From: Tibeticola sediminis
Lineage (GTDB): Bacteria > Pseudomonadota > Gammaproteobacteria > Burkholderiales > Burkholderiaceae_C
DNA: 64,000 nt
Assembly (NCBI RefSeq): GCF_003843835.1
Contig: NZ_RKQL01000006.1
Coordinates: forward strand, 62,001 to 126,000
Direction of reading: 5' to 3'
In this document: positions 16,447-26,234 of the stretch, in pieces
How positions within the stretch are numbered: position 1 is the stretch's first letter
How the letters are laid out: every line of letters begins with the position of its first letter
Translations under genes and position numbers: made by a program
Notes under the pieces: model-generated
What the model was told of the DNA's origin: nothing
Database searches by the model: none
What the model saw: the letters and a program-made list of their open reading frames with translations, nothing else

Positions 16447-17279
16447 ATGATGCCTCTTTCCCGGTTTCGCGTTCTGGTCCAGCTCAGCGACCCGCACATC
16501 GTGCGTCCAGGCCGTCTTCTCGAAGGCGAAATCGACACGGCGGAATTTCTTCGACGTGCGGTCCAAAGCGTGCGGGCCCTGCCCGAGCGGCCCGATGCGG
16601 TGCTCGTGAGTGGCGACCTCGTCGACGCGGGACACGAGGACGAGTATGCCCATTTGCGCACCCTGCTCGAACCCCTGGGCTGCCCGCTGTGGTTGATGCC
16701 GGGCAACCACGATTCGGCAGCCGCGCTGCGCCGGTCGTTCCCGGATCATCGCTATCTTCAGGCGGGTGCTGATCCTGGGCTCGAGCCCTTCGTGCTGTAT
16801 GCGCAGCGCCTGGGCGATTGGCGTGTGGTGGCGGTCGATACGGTCGTTGCAGGCGCGTCGCACGGCGCTTTGTGCGCTCGGCGGCTGCGCTGGCTGGAAG
16901 AGACTTTGGCGGCCGAGCCGGATGCGCCGACCGTGGTCGCCATGCACCATCCGCCGTTTCGCAGTGGCATCGAGCACATGGACCAAATCGGCTTACGCGA
17001 AGGCGGCGATGAACTCGCCCGGATCTTGTCGCGGCATAGCCAGGTTCGCCGGCTCATTTGCGGGCACCTGCATCGCCCGATTTTCAGTGTCTGGGGGGCG
17101 TGCCCGCCCTGACGGTGCCATCGACGGCGCATCAAATCGCGCTCGACTGGCGCGAAGAGGGGCTGACGGCCTGGCGCAGCGAGCCGCCAGGTTTTGGGGT
17201 GCACCTGCTCGGAGAGGATGGGCACATCGTGAGCCATGTCGCCGCCAGTGGCGACTATGGGCCGGCTCATCCGTTCTGA
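16447..17279 (+). pseudogene. Metallophosphoesterase (CpdA-like 3',5'-cyclic nucleotide phosphodiesterase), frameshifted
   Basis: The first 220 codons carry all metallophosphoesterase motifs: QLSDPHIV, VSGDLVDAG, MPGNHDS, MHHPPF and GHLHRP, as in cAMP phosphodiesterase CpdA. At a six-G tract (17093-17098) the frame then slips: as read it stops at 17112. Adding one G would continue as GGVPALTVPSTAHQIALDW to a normal end at 17279. The metal-binding core is thus complete but the C-terminal 55 residues are out of frame. It may be a pseudogene, a slippage-controlled gene or a sequencing error. The start at 16447 (MMPLSRF) fits the family. Confidence 0.85.
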
Positions 17280-17332
17280 ATCTGGGCTTCGCACACAACC
17301 CCGGCTGGGGTCGTGGGGCTGAAGGAATAGGC

Positions 17333-17417
17333 TGGTGCCCGGGGCCGGACTCGAACCGGCACGCCTCGCGGCGGGGGATTTTGAGTCCCCTGCGTCTACC
17401 AATTTCACCACCCGGGC
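17333..17417 (-). tRNA. tRNA-Leu (anticodon CAA)
   Basis: This 85-nt gene on the reverse strand has acceptor arms GCCCGGG and CCCGGGC, an encoded discriminator A and CCA, a long class II variable arm, and GGTTCGAGTCC in the T arm. The anticodon stem GGGGA/TCCCC encloses the loop CTCAAAA, which gives anticodon CAA for UUG codons. It lies between the broken phosphodiesterase gene and cysM. No integrase or attachment-site duplication was found beside it. Confidence 0.97.
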
Positions 17418-17455
17418 GGGCAGGACTGAAGCCAAAATTATGGCACAGTGTCGGC

Positions 17456-18358
17456 ATGAACTACCCGACGATTGAAGACGCGGTCGGCCACACGCCGTTG
17501 GTGGCCTTGCAGAGGCTCGGCGCGGCAACCTGGCGACCGCGCCGCAACATCATCCTCGGCAAGCTCGAGGGCAACAACCCGGCGGGCTCGGTGAAAGATC
17601 GGCCAGCTCTGTCGATGATCCGGCGGGCCGAGGAGCGCGGCGAAATCCAGCCGGGCGACACGCTGATCGAAGCCACGAGCGGCAACACCGGCATCGCGCT
17701 GGCCATGGCCGCGGCCATACGGGGCTACCGCATGGTGCTGATCATGCCGGAGGACCTCTCCATCGAGCGGGCGCAGACCATGAAGGCCTTTGGGGCGGAA
17801 CTCATCCTCACGCCCAAAAGCGGGGGCATGGAGTACGCACGCGATCTGGCCGACAAGATGGTGCGCGAAGGCAAAGGGCGCGTGCTCGACCAGTTCGCCA
17901 ACCCCGACAACCCGCGCATCCACTATGAGACGACCGGCCCGGAGATCTGGGAGCAGACCCAGGGGCGGATCACGCATTTCGTCAGCGCCATGGGGACGAC
18001 TGGGACGATCACGGGCGTGTCGCGCTTCCTTAAGGAGAAAAATCCGGCGGTCCGCATCATCGGGGCGCAACCGTCCGAGGGTTCGCGGATTCCGGGTATC
18101 CGCAAATGGCCACCCGAATATCTGCCCAAAATCTACGACCCGAAGGCGGTCGATGAGCTGGTCTACGTCAGTCAGGCCGATGCCGAGGAGATGTGCCGGC
18201 GCCTTGCGCGCGAGGAGGGGATCTTCGCGGGCATTTCGGCTGCGGGCGCCTGCTGGGTTGCCCAGCAAATCGCGGCCTCGGTCGAGGATGCGACCATCGT
18301 GTTCGTCGTGTGCGACCGCGGCGACCGCTATCTCTCCACCGGCGTTTTTCCGGCATGA
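17456..18358 (+). CDS. cysM: Cysteine synthase B (O-acetylserine/thiosulfate sulfhydrylase)
   Basis: This PLP enzyme makes cysteine, or S-sulfocysteine from thiosulfate, in the cytoplasm. The product is 300 residues. The PLP lysine lies in NNPAGSVKDRPA (about residue 46), the phosphate-binding loop in EATSGNTGIAL, and GTTGTITGVSRFLKE near residue 180. The tail (FVVCDRGDRYLSTGVF) and IIGAQPSEGSRIPGIRKW identify the CysM rather than the CysK branch. It lies just after tRNA-Leu on the opposite strand and 124 bp before tusA, another sulfur gene. Confidence 0.95.
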   Translation: MNYPTIEDAVGHTPLVALQRLGAATWRPRRNIILGKLEGNNPAGSVKDRPALSMIRRAEERGEIQPGDTLIEATSGNTGIALAMAAAIRGYRMVLIMPEDLSIERAQTMKAFGAELILTPKSGGMEYARDLADKMVREGKGRVLDQFANPDNPRIHYETTGPEIWEQTQGRITHFVSAMGTTGTITGVSRFLKEKNPAVRIIGAQPSEGSRIPGIRKWPPEYLPKIYDPKAVDELVYVSQADAEEMCRRLAREEGIFAGISAAGACWVAQQIAASVEDATIVFVVCDRGDRYLSTGVFPA

Positions 18359-18482
18359 GCGATCGGCCAAGGACAGGGCCAGACGCCGAGCGTGGTACTC
18401 GGTGGGGGCGTTGGTCGAACTGGCTTCGGCAGGCTTTCCTGCTCTTCCTTAGAATGGCCCGAAGCCAAAGGAGTGACGCTGT

Positions 18483-18713
18483 ATGAACATCGACAAGGAG
18501 ATCGACACCCGCGGGCTCAACTGCCCGTTGCCGATTCTCAAGGCCAAGAAAGCATTGTCCGAACTTCAAAGTGGCCAGGTGCTGCGCGTCGTCTCGACGG
18601 ACGCGGGCTCGGTGCGCGACTTCCAGGCCTTCGCGCGCCAGACCGGCAACGAATTGGTCGAGCAGCAACAGACCCCTGCGGGCGAATACATCCACGTCTT
18701 GCGCCGGCGTTGA
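18483..18713 (+). CDS. tusA: Sulfurtransferase TusA family protein
   Basis: This 76-residue cytoplasmic sulfur carrier has the family motif CPxP in DTRGLNCPLPILKAKKAL; the cysteine carries the persulfide. It has the normal two-layer alpha/beta length and ends in HVLRRR. An AGGAG site lies about 11 bases before the ATG. The position after cysM suggests a role in sulfur trafficking, for tRNA thiolation or cofactor synthesis. It converges with ppc. Confidence 0.92.
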   Translation: MNIDKEIDTRGLNCPLPILKAKKALSELQSGQVLRVVSTDAGSVRDFQAFARQTGNELVEQQQTPAGEYIHVLRRR

Positions 18714-18787
18714 CGCAAGGTCGAGCCGGGGGCGAGCGCCAGAGGCATTTGCCGGTGTGCACGGCGCCCGAAACGGGGCTCAGCCTC

Positions 18788-21652
18788 TCAGCCCGTGTTG
18801 CGCAAGCCCGCCGCGATGCCGTTGATGGAAATATGGATGCCGCGCCGCACGCGCTCGTCATCGGCACCGCTGCGATAGCGGCGGACCAATTCCACCTGCA
18901 AGTGGTGCAGCGGATCGATGTAGGGAAAGCGGTTTCGGATGGAACGCGCCAGTGCGGCATTGCCACTGAGGCGCTCGGTCGCGCCGGTGATGCGTTCCAA
19001 AGCGTCGATGGTGCGCCTCCATTCGGTCTCGATCGCGGTGAAGATGCGCCGGCGCAGGCGCGCATCGGGGAGCAGCTCCGCATAACGCGACGCCAAGCCC
19101 AGGTCGCTCTTGGCGAGCACCATGTCCATGTTCGAGAGCAGGGTCCGGAAGAAGGGCCACTGGCGGTACATCTTTTGCAAGAGCGCGAGCGCACGCTCGC
19201 GCTCGGGCGCGCTGGGCCGATCGAGGAATTGCGCCACCGCTGACCCAAAGCCATACCAGCCCGGCAGGGTCAGCCGGCATTGCCCCCAGCTGAAGCTCCA
19301 GGGGATGGCGCGCAGGTCCTCGATGCGCTGGCTGGCGCGCCGGGAGGCCGGACGCGAGCCGATGTTGAGCTCGGCGATCTCCCGGATCGGTGTGGCGTTG
19401 AAGAAGAAACGCTCGAACCCTGGCGTTTCATAGACCAGATCCCGATATGCCTGCATGCTCGATTCCGACAACTGCGCGGCGGCCTGGAGAAAGGCGGGTG
19501 TGGCGGCTCGGGTGGGTTGCAGCAGGCTCGCCTCGAGCGTGGCCGCAACCAGGGTTTCGAGGTTGCGTCGCCCGATTTCGGGGTTGGCGTATTTGGAATT
19601 GATGACCTCGCCCTGCTCGGTCAGGCGGATCTGGCCGCGAACGGTTCCGGGGGGTTGGGCGAGGATGGCTTCATAGCTCGGGCCGCCGCCGCGACCCACC
19701 GTGCCCCCGCGCCCGTGGAACATGCGCAGCCGCACCGGCCGCCCCGAACGATGGAGTTCGTCGAAGAACTCGACCAAGGCGATTTCCGCGCGGTAGAGCT
19801 CCCAGTTGCTGGTGAAGATGCCGCCATCCTTGTTGCTGTCGGAGTAGCCCAGCATCACGTCTTGCTCGCCGCCCGAACGCTCGATCAGGTCGAGGACGCC
19901 TGGGATCGCATAGAAGTCCCGCAGGATGTCGGCGGCGTGACGCAGATCGGCAATGGTTTCGAACAGCGGCACGACGATGAGCCGCGCCGAGCCCTCGCCG
20001 TCGAGCGTGCCGCGCATGAGCCCGACCTCTTTTTGCAGCAGCAGCACCTCGAGCAGGTCGCTGACCGTCTCGGTGTGGCTGATGATGTAGTGCCGAATGG
20101 CTGCCGCGCCGTAGCGGTCGAGCATGCGGCGCGCGGTTTCGAACACGGCGAGTTCGCTGCGGGTGCGCTCGGAGTAGTCCGCGTCGGGCACGCGTAGGAC
20201 GCGCGCGTCCGAGAGCAGGCGTTGCAGCAGTTCCTGCCGCGCGCGTTCATCGAGCACTTCGTAGTTCGGGGCCACCCGCGCCACGCGCAACAGTTCGGCC
20301 ACGACCGCTTCATGCTGATCGGAGCTTTGCCGCAGGTCGATCGTGGCGAGATGGAAGCCAAAGACTTCGACGGCGCGGATCAGGCCGCGCAGACGTTGCG
20401 GAATCAAGGCCTCGCCGTGATGCGCGCGCAGCGAGGTTTCGATGACGCGAAGCTCGGCCAGGAACTGCGCGGCGTCGGGGTACGGGTTTTGCGGTGCCAC
20501 CGCGTGCCGCGCGGCCTCGCCGCCGCTGAGCGCCTTGAGGGTGGCTGCCAGCCGCGCGTAAACCCCGGTGAGCGCGCGTCGGTAAGGCTCGTCGGCCCGG
20601 TGCGGGTTGCGGTCGGGCGATTGATCGGCCAGCGCCTGCATTTCGGGCGTCACCGCGACGAGTCGGGTCGACATCGAGAGCTCGGCGCCGAGATGGTGAA
20701 CTTCGGTGAGGTAGTGGCGCAGCGCGAGATCGGACTGCCGCGACAGCGCGTAAGCAAGCGTCTCGGCGGTGACGTTGGGGTTGCCGTCGCGGTCGCCTCC
20801 GATCCACTGACCCATGCGCAGAAAGGCCGCCACGGAGGACTGGCCGAGCGCGTCTTCGAGGTCGGCGTAGAGGCGTGGGATTTCGCGCAGGAAGGTCGTC
20901 TCGTAGTAGCTCAGCGCGTTTTCGATCTCATCGGCGACGGTGAGCTTGGAAAAACGCAGCAAACGCGTTTGCCAGAGCTGGACGATGCGCGCACGCAAGG
21001 CGGCTTCGTTGCGAGCCAATTCCTTGGGCAGCAGCGCGTCGCGGCTCAGGCCCTGCGCGGCGGAGCGGGCACGGATCTCGTCGCGCTCGGCGAGCAGCCG
21101 GGCGATGCTGCGTTCGGCGTCGAGGATGCTCTTGCGCTGCACCTCGGTCGGGTGGGCGGTCAGCACCGGGGAGATGTAGGCGTGCTCGAGCGTGCGGGCG
21201 ATGGTCTGGGCGTCGATGCCGTGGCCGTGCAGGCGACGCAGCGCGTGTTCGAGTGAGCCTTCTTGCCAGCGACCCGCGCGTTCGTAGACGGCGCGCCGTC
21301 GGATGTGATGCCGGTCCTCGGCCAGGTTGGCCAGGTGGCTGAAATAGGTGAACGCGCGAATGACGCGGACGGCTTGCTCGCTGCTGAGGCTTTTGAGCCG
21401 CCGCTTGAGCGCCGCGTTGGCCGCCTGGTCGGCGTGGCGGTGAAAGGCCACCGACAAGCGTCGGATCTGCTCGACGAGGTCAAAAGTGTCGTCCCCTTCC
21501 TGCTCGCGGATGACGTCACCGAGCAGACGCCCCAAGAGGCGAATGTCTTCGATCAAGGGACGCTCGGCGTCGCTCGCAGCGTGACGGGCGGGCGTGGAGG
21601 AACGGGCGGGGGATGGGCGGGCGGCCGGTGCGGATTCGGAGGGGGCGGTCAT
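18788..21652 (-). CDS. ppc: Phosphoenolpyruvate carboxylase
   Basis: This enzyme carboxylates phosphoenolpyruvate to oxaloacetate to refill the TCA cycle. The 954-residue product has all signatures: [13 protein letters not shown] with the catalytic histidine (about residue 165), [26 protein letters not shown] with the mobile glycine loop, and the C-terminal NTG. The frame stays open 40 codons upstream, but the ATG at 21652 avoids an unlikely N-terminal extension. The 30 or so residues after it are Ser/Pro/Ala-rich and variable. It diverges from hemC over a 166 bp gap that must hold both promoters. Its TGA lies in the TGAGAGGCTGAG motif shared with other genes here. Confidence 0.96.
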   Translation of the reverse strand: MTAPSESAPAARPSPARSSTPARHAASDAERPLIEDIRLLGRLLGDVIREQEGDDTFDLVEQIRRLSVAFHRHADQAANAALKRRLKSLSSEQAVRVIRAFTYFSHLANLAEDRHHIRRRAVYERAGRWQEGSLEHALRRLHGHGIDAQTIARTLEHAYISPVLTAHPTEVQRKSILDAERSIARLLAERDEIRARSAAQGLSRDALLPKELARNEAALRARIVQLWQTRLLRFSKLTVADEIENALSYYETTFLREIPRLYADLEDALGQSSVAAFLRMGQWIGGDRDGNPNVTAETLAYALSRQSDLALRHYLTEVHHLGAELSMSTRLVAVTPEMQALADQSPDRNPHRADEPYRRALTGVYARLAATLKALSGGEAARHAVAPQNPYPDAAQFLAELRVIETSLRAHHGEALIPQRLRGLIRAVEVFGFHLATIDLRQSSDQHEAVVAELLRVARVAPNYEVLDERARQELLQRLLSDARVLRVPDADYSERTRSELAVFETARRMLDRYGAAAIRHYIISHTETVSDLLEVLLLQKEVGLMRGTLDGEGSARLIVVPLFETIADLRHAADILRDFYAIPGVLDLIERSGGEQDVMLGYSDSNKDGGIFTSNWELYRAEIALVEFFDELHRSGRPVRLRMFHGRGGTVGRGGGPSYEAILAQPPGTVRGQIRLTEQGEVINSKYANPEIGRRNLETLVAATLEASLLQPTRAATPAFLQAAAQLSESSMQAYRDLVYETPGFERFFFNATPIREIAELNIGSRPASRRASQRIEDLRAIPWSFSWGQCRLTLPGWYGFGSAVAQFLDRPSAPERERALALLQKMYRQWPFFRTLLSNMDMVLAKSDLGLASRYAELLPDARLRRRIFTAIETEWRRTIDALERITGATERLSGNAALARSIRNRFPYIDPLHHLQVELVRRYRSGADDERVRRGIHISINGIAAGLRNTG

Positions 21653-21818
21653 CGGGTTGGGCAGGATTCGACCCACGGGTCGAGACCCGCTGGCCGATGG
21701 GGTCGACAAGAGGTCCGGCTGCACCGGACCCGGTTTCACGCCGAGCCCCTGCGGGGCTGGTGCGAAGCGCACATGCTAGCATCAACGCCGTTTTGGCATG
21801 CCTCTTGGAGGATCGATT

Positions 21819-22748
21819 TTGACGTCCGCCCCTTCGTCTCTGGTCATTGCGACCCGGGAAAGCCGCTTGGCCCTGTGGCAGGCGGAACACGTCCGTGCGC
21901 GTTTGCAGTCGCTGGGTTTCGGCGTCGAGTTGCTCGGAATGACCACGCTCGGCGACCAGATCCTCGACCGCACCCTGAGCAAGGTCGGCGGCAAGGGTTT
22001 GTTCGTCAAAGAGCTCGAGGTGGCGCTGGCCGAGGGGCGGGCGGACCTCGCCGTGCATTCGCTCAAAGACGTGCCCATGGATTTGCCCGAGGGCTTCGCG
22101 CTGGCCTGTGTCATGGCGCGGGAAGATCCGCGGGACGCCTGGGTGTCGGCGGTCTGCGCCGGGCTCGAGGATTTGCCCGCGGGTGCGGTGGTCGGGACCT
22201 CGAGTCTGCGCCGCACCGTGCTGCTGCGCGCGCGGCTGGCCGAGCTGGGTCGCTCGGACGTGCGCATCGAGCCCCTGCGCGGCAACCTCGACACGCGGCT
22301 GCGCAAGCTCGACGAGGGCCAATATGCGGCCATCGTCCTCGCCGCGGCCGGCCTCAAACGGCTGGGTTTGGGCGCACGCATCCGGCGCGTCTTCGAGCCC
22401 GACGAAATGCTGCCGTCTGCTGGCCAGGGCGCGCTGGGCATCGAGATCCGGGCCGATCGCCATGATCTCGAAGCCGCTTTGGCGCCGCTGGCCGATGCCG
22501 CAACCTGGCTTTGCGTCAGCGCCGAGCGGGCGGTGAGCCGTGCGCTCGGTGGCAGCTGCTCGATGCCCTTGGCGGCCCATGCGGTGCTCGCTGGCGGCAC
22601 GCTCAAGCTGTCGGCCGCCTGGGGCGACCCCGAGGGCGTCGCGCCGCTGCTGCGTGCCGAGGGCAGCGCTGAAGTCGGCGATTCCGCGCAGGCCGAGGCG
22701 CTCGGCGTGCGCGTGGCGGCAGACCTTCGCGCTCAGGGCGCGCGGTGA
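21819..22748 (+). CDS. hemC: Porphobilinogen deaminase (hydroxymethylbilane synthase)
   Basis: This enzyme joins four porphobilinogen units into hydroxymethylbilane for haem and sirohaem. The 309-residue protein has [16 protein letters not shown] at the N-terminus, [14 protein letters not shown], and the dipyrromethane-cofactor cysteine in [13 protein letters not shown] near residue 245. Two starts compete: ATG at 21798 and TTG at 21819. GGAGGA sits seven bases before the TTG and would be inside the gene if the ATG were used, so TTG is preferred. It leads a hemC-hemD-hemX-hemY run. Confidence 0.95.
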   Translation: MTSAPSSLVIATRESRLALWQAEHVRARLQSLGFGVELLGMTTLGDQILDRTLSKVGGKGLFVKELEVALAEGRADLAVHSLKDVPMDLPEGFALACVMAREDPRDAWVSAVCAGLEDLPAGAVVGTSSLRRTVLLRARLAELGRSDVRIEPLRGNLDTRLRKLDEGQYAAIVLAAAGLKRLGLGARIRRVFEPDEMLPSAGQGALGIEIRADRHDLEAALAPLADAATWLCVSAERAVSRALGGSCSMPLAAHAVLAGGTLKLSAAWGDPEGVAPLLRAEGSAEVGDSAQAEALGVRVAADLRAQGAR

Positions 22749-22779
22749 CGGCGCCGCGGCAGCCGGGTTGCGCGGCGCG

Positions 22780-23571
22780 ATGACGATGCCGGTTGCGATC
22801 GTCACCCGGCCTGAGCCGCAGGCCGCGCGCTGGGTGCGCTCGCTCGAGAATCTGGGCATCTGGGCCTGGGCCTTGCCGCTGCTCCAGATCGGTGCGGTGT
22901 CGCCCACGCCCGCGCTCGAGGCCGCGCGTGAGCAGCTCGGCGCCTACGACGCCGTCATGTTCGTCAGCGCTGCGGCCGTGGCGCATTTTTTGGGATCAAA
23001 ACCGGGCCATGCCAGCGTGAATTGGTCTTCGATAGCTCTGAAAACAAGAGCGTGGGTGACCGGCCCGGGGACGCGGCGGGCCTTGCTGGAGCGTGGTTGG
23101 CCCGCCGAGCGCATCGACGCGCCCGCGCTGCAGGCGGGCGCGTTCGACTCCGAGGCGTTGTGGCAGCAGGTCAGCCCCGGGGTGCGGCCTGGCGTGCGGG
23201 TGCTGATCGTTCGCGGCGGTGATGCCCAAGGGCGGCCGGAGGGGCGTGAATGGCTCGCCGATCGGCTGCTCGCGGCGGGTGCGCTCGTCGACGGGGTGGT
23301 TGCGTATCGACGATTGCCGGCCGAGCTGGGGCTGGAGGAGATCGCCCTCGTGCAGTGGGCCTTCGACCATCGGGCGGTTTGGGTGCTGAGCAGCACGCAG
23401 GCGCTGGGCGTGCTGCGCCGGAGGCTGCCCGACGCGCCTTGGCAACGGGCACGCGCTCTCGCAACCCATACGCGGATCGCCGAGGCGGCACGGGCGCTCG
23501 GATTCGGCTCGGTCGCTTTGTGCCCGAGCGACCCCGCAGCCGTTGCCGCGTCGATAAAATCGTTGCAATGA
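22780..23571 (+). CDS. hemD: Uroporphyrinogen-III synthase
   Basis: This enzyme cyclises hydroxymethylbilane with ring-D inversion. The 263-residue protein has the poorly conserved two-lobe HemD fold, recognised by VAIVTRPEPQAARW at the start, VMFVSAAAVAHFL, WVTGPGTRRALLERG, VLIVRGGDAQGRP and WVLSSTQALGVL. ATGs at 22780 and 22786 are both possible. The stop overlaps the hemX start (ATGA). An AT-richer patch with GATAGC near 23030 encodes SSIALKTR and stands out from the GC-rich background. Confidence 0.93.
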   Translation: MTMPVAIVTRPEPQAARWVRSLENLGIWAWALPLLQIGAVSPTPALEAAREQLGAYDAVMFVSAAAVAHFLGSKPGHASVNWSSIALKTRAWVTGPGTRRALLERGWPAERIDAPALQAGAFDSEALWQQVSPGVRPGVRVLIVRGGDAQGRPEGREWLADRLLAAGALVDGVVAYRRLPAELGLEEIALVQWAFDHRAVWVLSSTQALGVLRRRLPDAPWQRARALATHTRIAEAARALGFGSVALCPSDPAAVAASIKSLQ

Positions 23572-24650
23572 ACGAGCCAGCGCCGCACAGCCCCGATGCC
23601 ATGCCCTCGGATGCGCCGCACGAGGGCGCTGCTGTTGTGCCGCAGGCGGCAGCAGGCGCATCCCGTGCGCTGTGGCGGCAGCCTTGGTTTTGGTTGACGC
23701 TGGCCTCGGGGCTGGCGCTCGCCAGTAGCTTTTTCCTGTGGCAGAAAGTTTCGGGCATGGCCGAACAGCTCGCCCGCCAAAGTGCCGAGGCCACCGCCCA
23801 GTCCATCGAGGCACGGACCCTGGCGCGGCAAGCGCTCGACCAGGCGCGCGACGCCGCGTCGCGGCAGGCGGTGCTCGAGGCTCGCCTGGCCGAAGTTTCC
23901 TTGCAGCGCAGCCAGATTGAAGAGTTGCTCCAGACCCTGTCGCGTTCGCGTGACGAAAACCTCATCGTCGACATCGAGGCGGCGATCCGGCTCGGCCAGC
24001 AGCAGGCGGAACTCACCGGCAGTCCGCAACCGCTGCTCGCTCAGCTCAAGAGCGCCGAGCAGCGACTGGCCCGTGTGGCCCAGCCGCGACTCGCCCCGCT
24101 GCAGCGTGCGCTCGCCCGTGACATCGACCGCATACGAAGCGCCAACCTGCCGGACACGCCCGCCTTGCTGGTCAAGCTCGACGAACTCGTGCGGCTCGTC
24201 GACGAAATCCCACTGGCCGCCGATCCGCCGCCCCGCAGCCAGGGGCGGGCGCCGGCCGATGCGCCGCCGCTTCGGGCCGAAGACCCACTGTGGCAGCGCT
24301 GGCTCGCGCGCGTCTGGCAGCCGTTCCAGGGCCTGGTTCGGGTCTCGCGAATCCCGCAGCCCGAGGCCGCGTTGCTCTCGCCTGAACAGGGCTTTTTCCT
24401 GCGCGAAAACCTCAAGCTTCGCATCATCAACGCGCGGTTGGGGCTGCTGGCGCGCCAACATGCGGCGGCGCGCGCCGATCTGGCTGCTGCGGCGGACCTG
24501 ATCAACCGCTATTTCGACCCCGCGTCGAAGAAGACCCAGTTGGCTGCCACGCTCTTGCAGCAAATCCAGAGTCAGATGCGCAGCGCCGAGCTGCCGCGGG
24601 TCGACGAAACGTTGGCCGCGCTGGCCGCCGCCGCAGGAGCCACGCGTTGA
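23568..24650 (+). CDS. hemX: HemX-like membrane protein (uroporphyrinogen-III C-methyltransferase-related annotation)
   Basis: This 360-residue inner-membrane protein has a cytoplasmic N-tail rich in Ala and Pro, one transmembrane helix (about residues 40-60, WFWLTLASGLALASSFFLW), then a long periplasmic coiled coil (about 60-125) and a helical C-terminal domain. This is the HemX family, often annotated as a methyltransferase although it lacks the methylase fold. It overlaps hemD by four bases and precedes hemY. The family is thought to assist haem synthesis as a membrane scaffold, but its exact role is unproven. Confidence 0.9.
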   Translation: MNEPAPHSPDAMPSDAPHEGAAVVPQAAAGASRALWRQPWFWLTLASGLALASSFFLWQKVSGMAEQLARQSAEATAQSIEARTLARQALDQARDAASRQAVLEARLAEVSLQRSQIEELLQTLSRSRDENLIVDIEAAIRLGQQQAELTGSPQPLLAQLKSAEQRLARVAQPRLAPLQRALARDIDRIRSANLPDTPALLVKLDELVRLVDEIPLAADPPPRSQGRAPADAPPLRAEDPLWQRWLARVWQPFQGLVRVSRIPQPEAALLSPEQGFFLRENLKLRIINARLGLLARQHAAARADLAAAADLINRYFDPASKKTQLAATLLQQIQSQMRSAELPRVDETLAALAAAAGATR

Positions 24651-24681
24651 CCGGCTCGGCTGATCGTCGTTGGTGGCTCCG

Positions 24682-25980
24682 ATGCGCATCGTGATTCGCC
24701 TGCTCATCCTTTTCGCGGTGGCCGTCGCGCTCGCCCTGTTCGCCGGGGAGAACGTGGCGACCGTGAGCGTGTTCTGGCCACCTTGGCGGGTCGATCTGTC
24801 GCTCAATCTGGTGCTGCTCGGGCTCGTCGTCGGCTTTGCGCTGCTCTACGCCGCCATGCGCGCCCTCGGCGCCTTGCGGGCGCTGCCGGCCCAAGCCCGT
24901 GCCTGGCGTTTGCAGCAGCGCGAGCGCGCTGTGCATCGCTCGCTGCACGATGCCTTGGCCTGGGAGCGCTCCGGGCGTTACACGCGGGCGCGGCGTTCCG
25001 CCCTCGAAGCCCTCGGACGCCTGCAATCGCCCGACCTGGCTCGGGCCTTGGGCGCGGAGACGGCCGTCGCACTGCGGGCGCAGGCGCACCTGGCCGCAGC
25101 CGACGCTTCGCATGCGCTGCGGGACCACCGCGCGCGCGACGAGCATCTGCAGCAGATTCTGAATCCGCCCCACGTTGGGTCGGGCGCTGTCGCGGCCGCG
25201 CCTGCGGTATGGGCCGAGGCCGCGCGCTTGCGGGCGGCCCAGTGGGCGCTGGATGACAACGACGCCGCGGCCGCCCTCGATTGGCTCTCCAGCCTGCCGC
25301 AGGGCGCGCAGCGGCGCACGGTGGCGCTGCGCCTGCGCTTGAAAGCCGCCCGTGTCGGCGGGCGGACCCAACTCGCCCTCGAGACCGCGCGTTTGCTCGT
25401 CAAGCACCGCGCGTTCGCGCCGCAGGCGGGCCTGAGCTTGCTACGCAGCCTCGCGATCGATTGGATCGAACAAAGCCGCGAGCCCGAGCAAGTGGTTCAG
25501 GCCTGGCAGCAGTGCACGGCCGTCGAACGTGCGTTGCCGGAAGTGGCGGTAGCCGCCGCGCGCCGACTGCTCGACCTCTCGGGCAGTCCGGTGCTGGCGC
25601 GGCGTTGGCTCGAGCCGGTTTGGGTGCAGGTGTTCGAGGCCGGCGGCGAATCGACCGCCGCTTTGCGCACGGGCTTGGTGCTGGCACTCGAGCGTTGCCT
25701 CATCACCGGTGACGGCGCCGCCGACCGCGAATGGCTTGCTCGCATCGAGCAGGCACAGCAGCGCCACCCCCGCGACGGGCATTTGCAATACCTCGCGGGC
25801 ATGGCGTGCAAACAGCGCGAGCTTTGGGGCAAGGCCGAGTCTTTACTGCAGCAAGCCGCTGCGAGCCTCGAGCAGGCACGCCTCCTGCGGGCTGCCTGGG
25901 TGGCACTCGCCGAGTTGGCCGAGCGTCGCAACGACACGGCAGCCGCGATGACGGCCTGGAAGCAGGCCGCAGCCGTCTGA
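24682..25980 (+). CDS. hemY: HemY-like haem biosynthesis membrane protein
   Basis: This 432-residue protein has two N-terminal transmembrane helices (about residues 5-20 and 38-60) that match the HemY N-terminal domain, then a TPR-like alpha-solenoid running to the C-terminus (GMACKQRELWGKAESLLQQA and similar repeats). It is the proteobacterial HemY, not the protoporphyrinogen oxidase of the same name in Bacillus. It follows hemX by 31 bases in the same operon. Its TGA starts a palindromic repeat of family 2. A role as haem-pathway scaffold is inferred from family and context. Confidence 0.92.
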   Translation: MRIVIRLLILFAVAVALALFAGENVATVSVFWPPWRVDLSLNLVLLGLVVGFALLYAAMRALGALRALPAQARAWRLQQRERAVHRSLHDALAWERSGRYTRARRSALEALGRLQSPDLARALGAETAVALRAQAHLAAADASHALRDHRARDEHLQQILNPPHVGSGAVAAAPAVWAEAARLRAAQWALDDNDAAAALDWLSSLPQGAQRRTVALRLRLKAARVGGRTQLALETARLLVKHRAFAPQAGLSLLRSLAIDWIEQSREPEQVVQAWQQCTAVERALPEVAVAAARRLLDLSGSPVLARRWLEPVWVQVFEAGGESTAALRTGLVLALERCLITGDGAADREWLARIEQAQQRHPRDGHLQYLAGMACKQRELWGKAESLLQQAAASLEQARLLRAAWVALAELAERRNDTAAAMTAWKQAAAV

Positions 25981-26143
25981 GAGGCCGAGAGGCAATCGGT
26001 CATACCCGCTTTGACGCCCCAAAACACGCCAGAGGGCGTTGCAAATGCGCGCCGTAGCCCGAGCTACGGCTGTGCTTTGCGCCTACTCGGGCGCGTTTTG
26101 GGGCGCCCCTTCGGGCACGCCCAATTCCCTCTCAGCCTCTGAG
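25978..26143 (+). repeat. Palindromic repeat, family 2, copy D
   Basis: This 166 bp imperfect palindrome starts on the hemY stop codon (TGAGAGGCCGAGAGGCAAT) and ends with the near-inverse CCCTCTCAGCCTCTGAG. Inner arms contain GCCCCAAAACACGCC and, inverted, GCCCCAAAACGCGCC. The central hairpin is GCCGTAGC (26051-26058) and GCTACGGC (26063-26070), with TTGCAAA and TTTGCGCC beside it. The centre matches family 1 with two paired base changes. It lies between convergent hemY and rne, with 91 further bases before the rne stop in which I see nothing else. Confidence 0.85.
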
Positions 26144-26234
26144 CTGAAGCGGCCGCTCGCCAGCGCCGCGCCGCTCATCCCATCCCGGCGGCGGCGCTCG
26201 CGCGTCGCCTAGGGGGGGAGATCACCTACCCCTC

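Noticed and set aside
17333-17417. tRNA-Leu as an integration (attachment) site
   Set aside because: No integrase, no duplicated tRNA 3' end and no foreign-looking genes lie beside it.
21653-21818. Riboswitch or haem-responsive leader before hemC
   Set aside because: The gap is short and shared with divergent ppc, and no known riboswitch core could be recognised.
22944-24806. 620-codon reverse-strand frame opposite hemD/hemX
   Set aside because: It is a shadow of hemX and hemD and has no homologous features.
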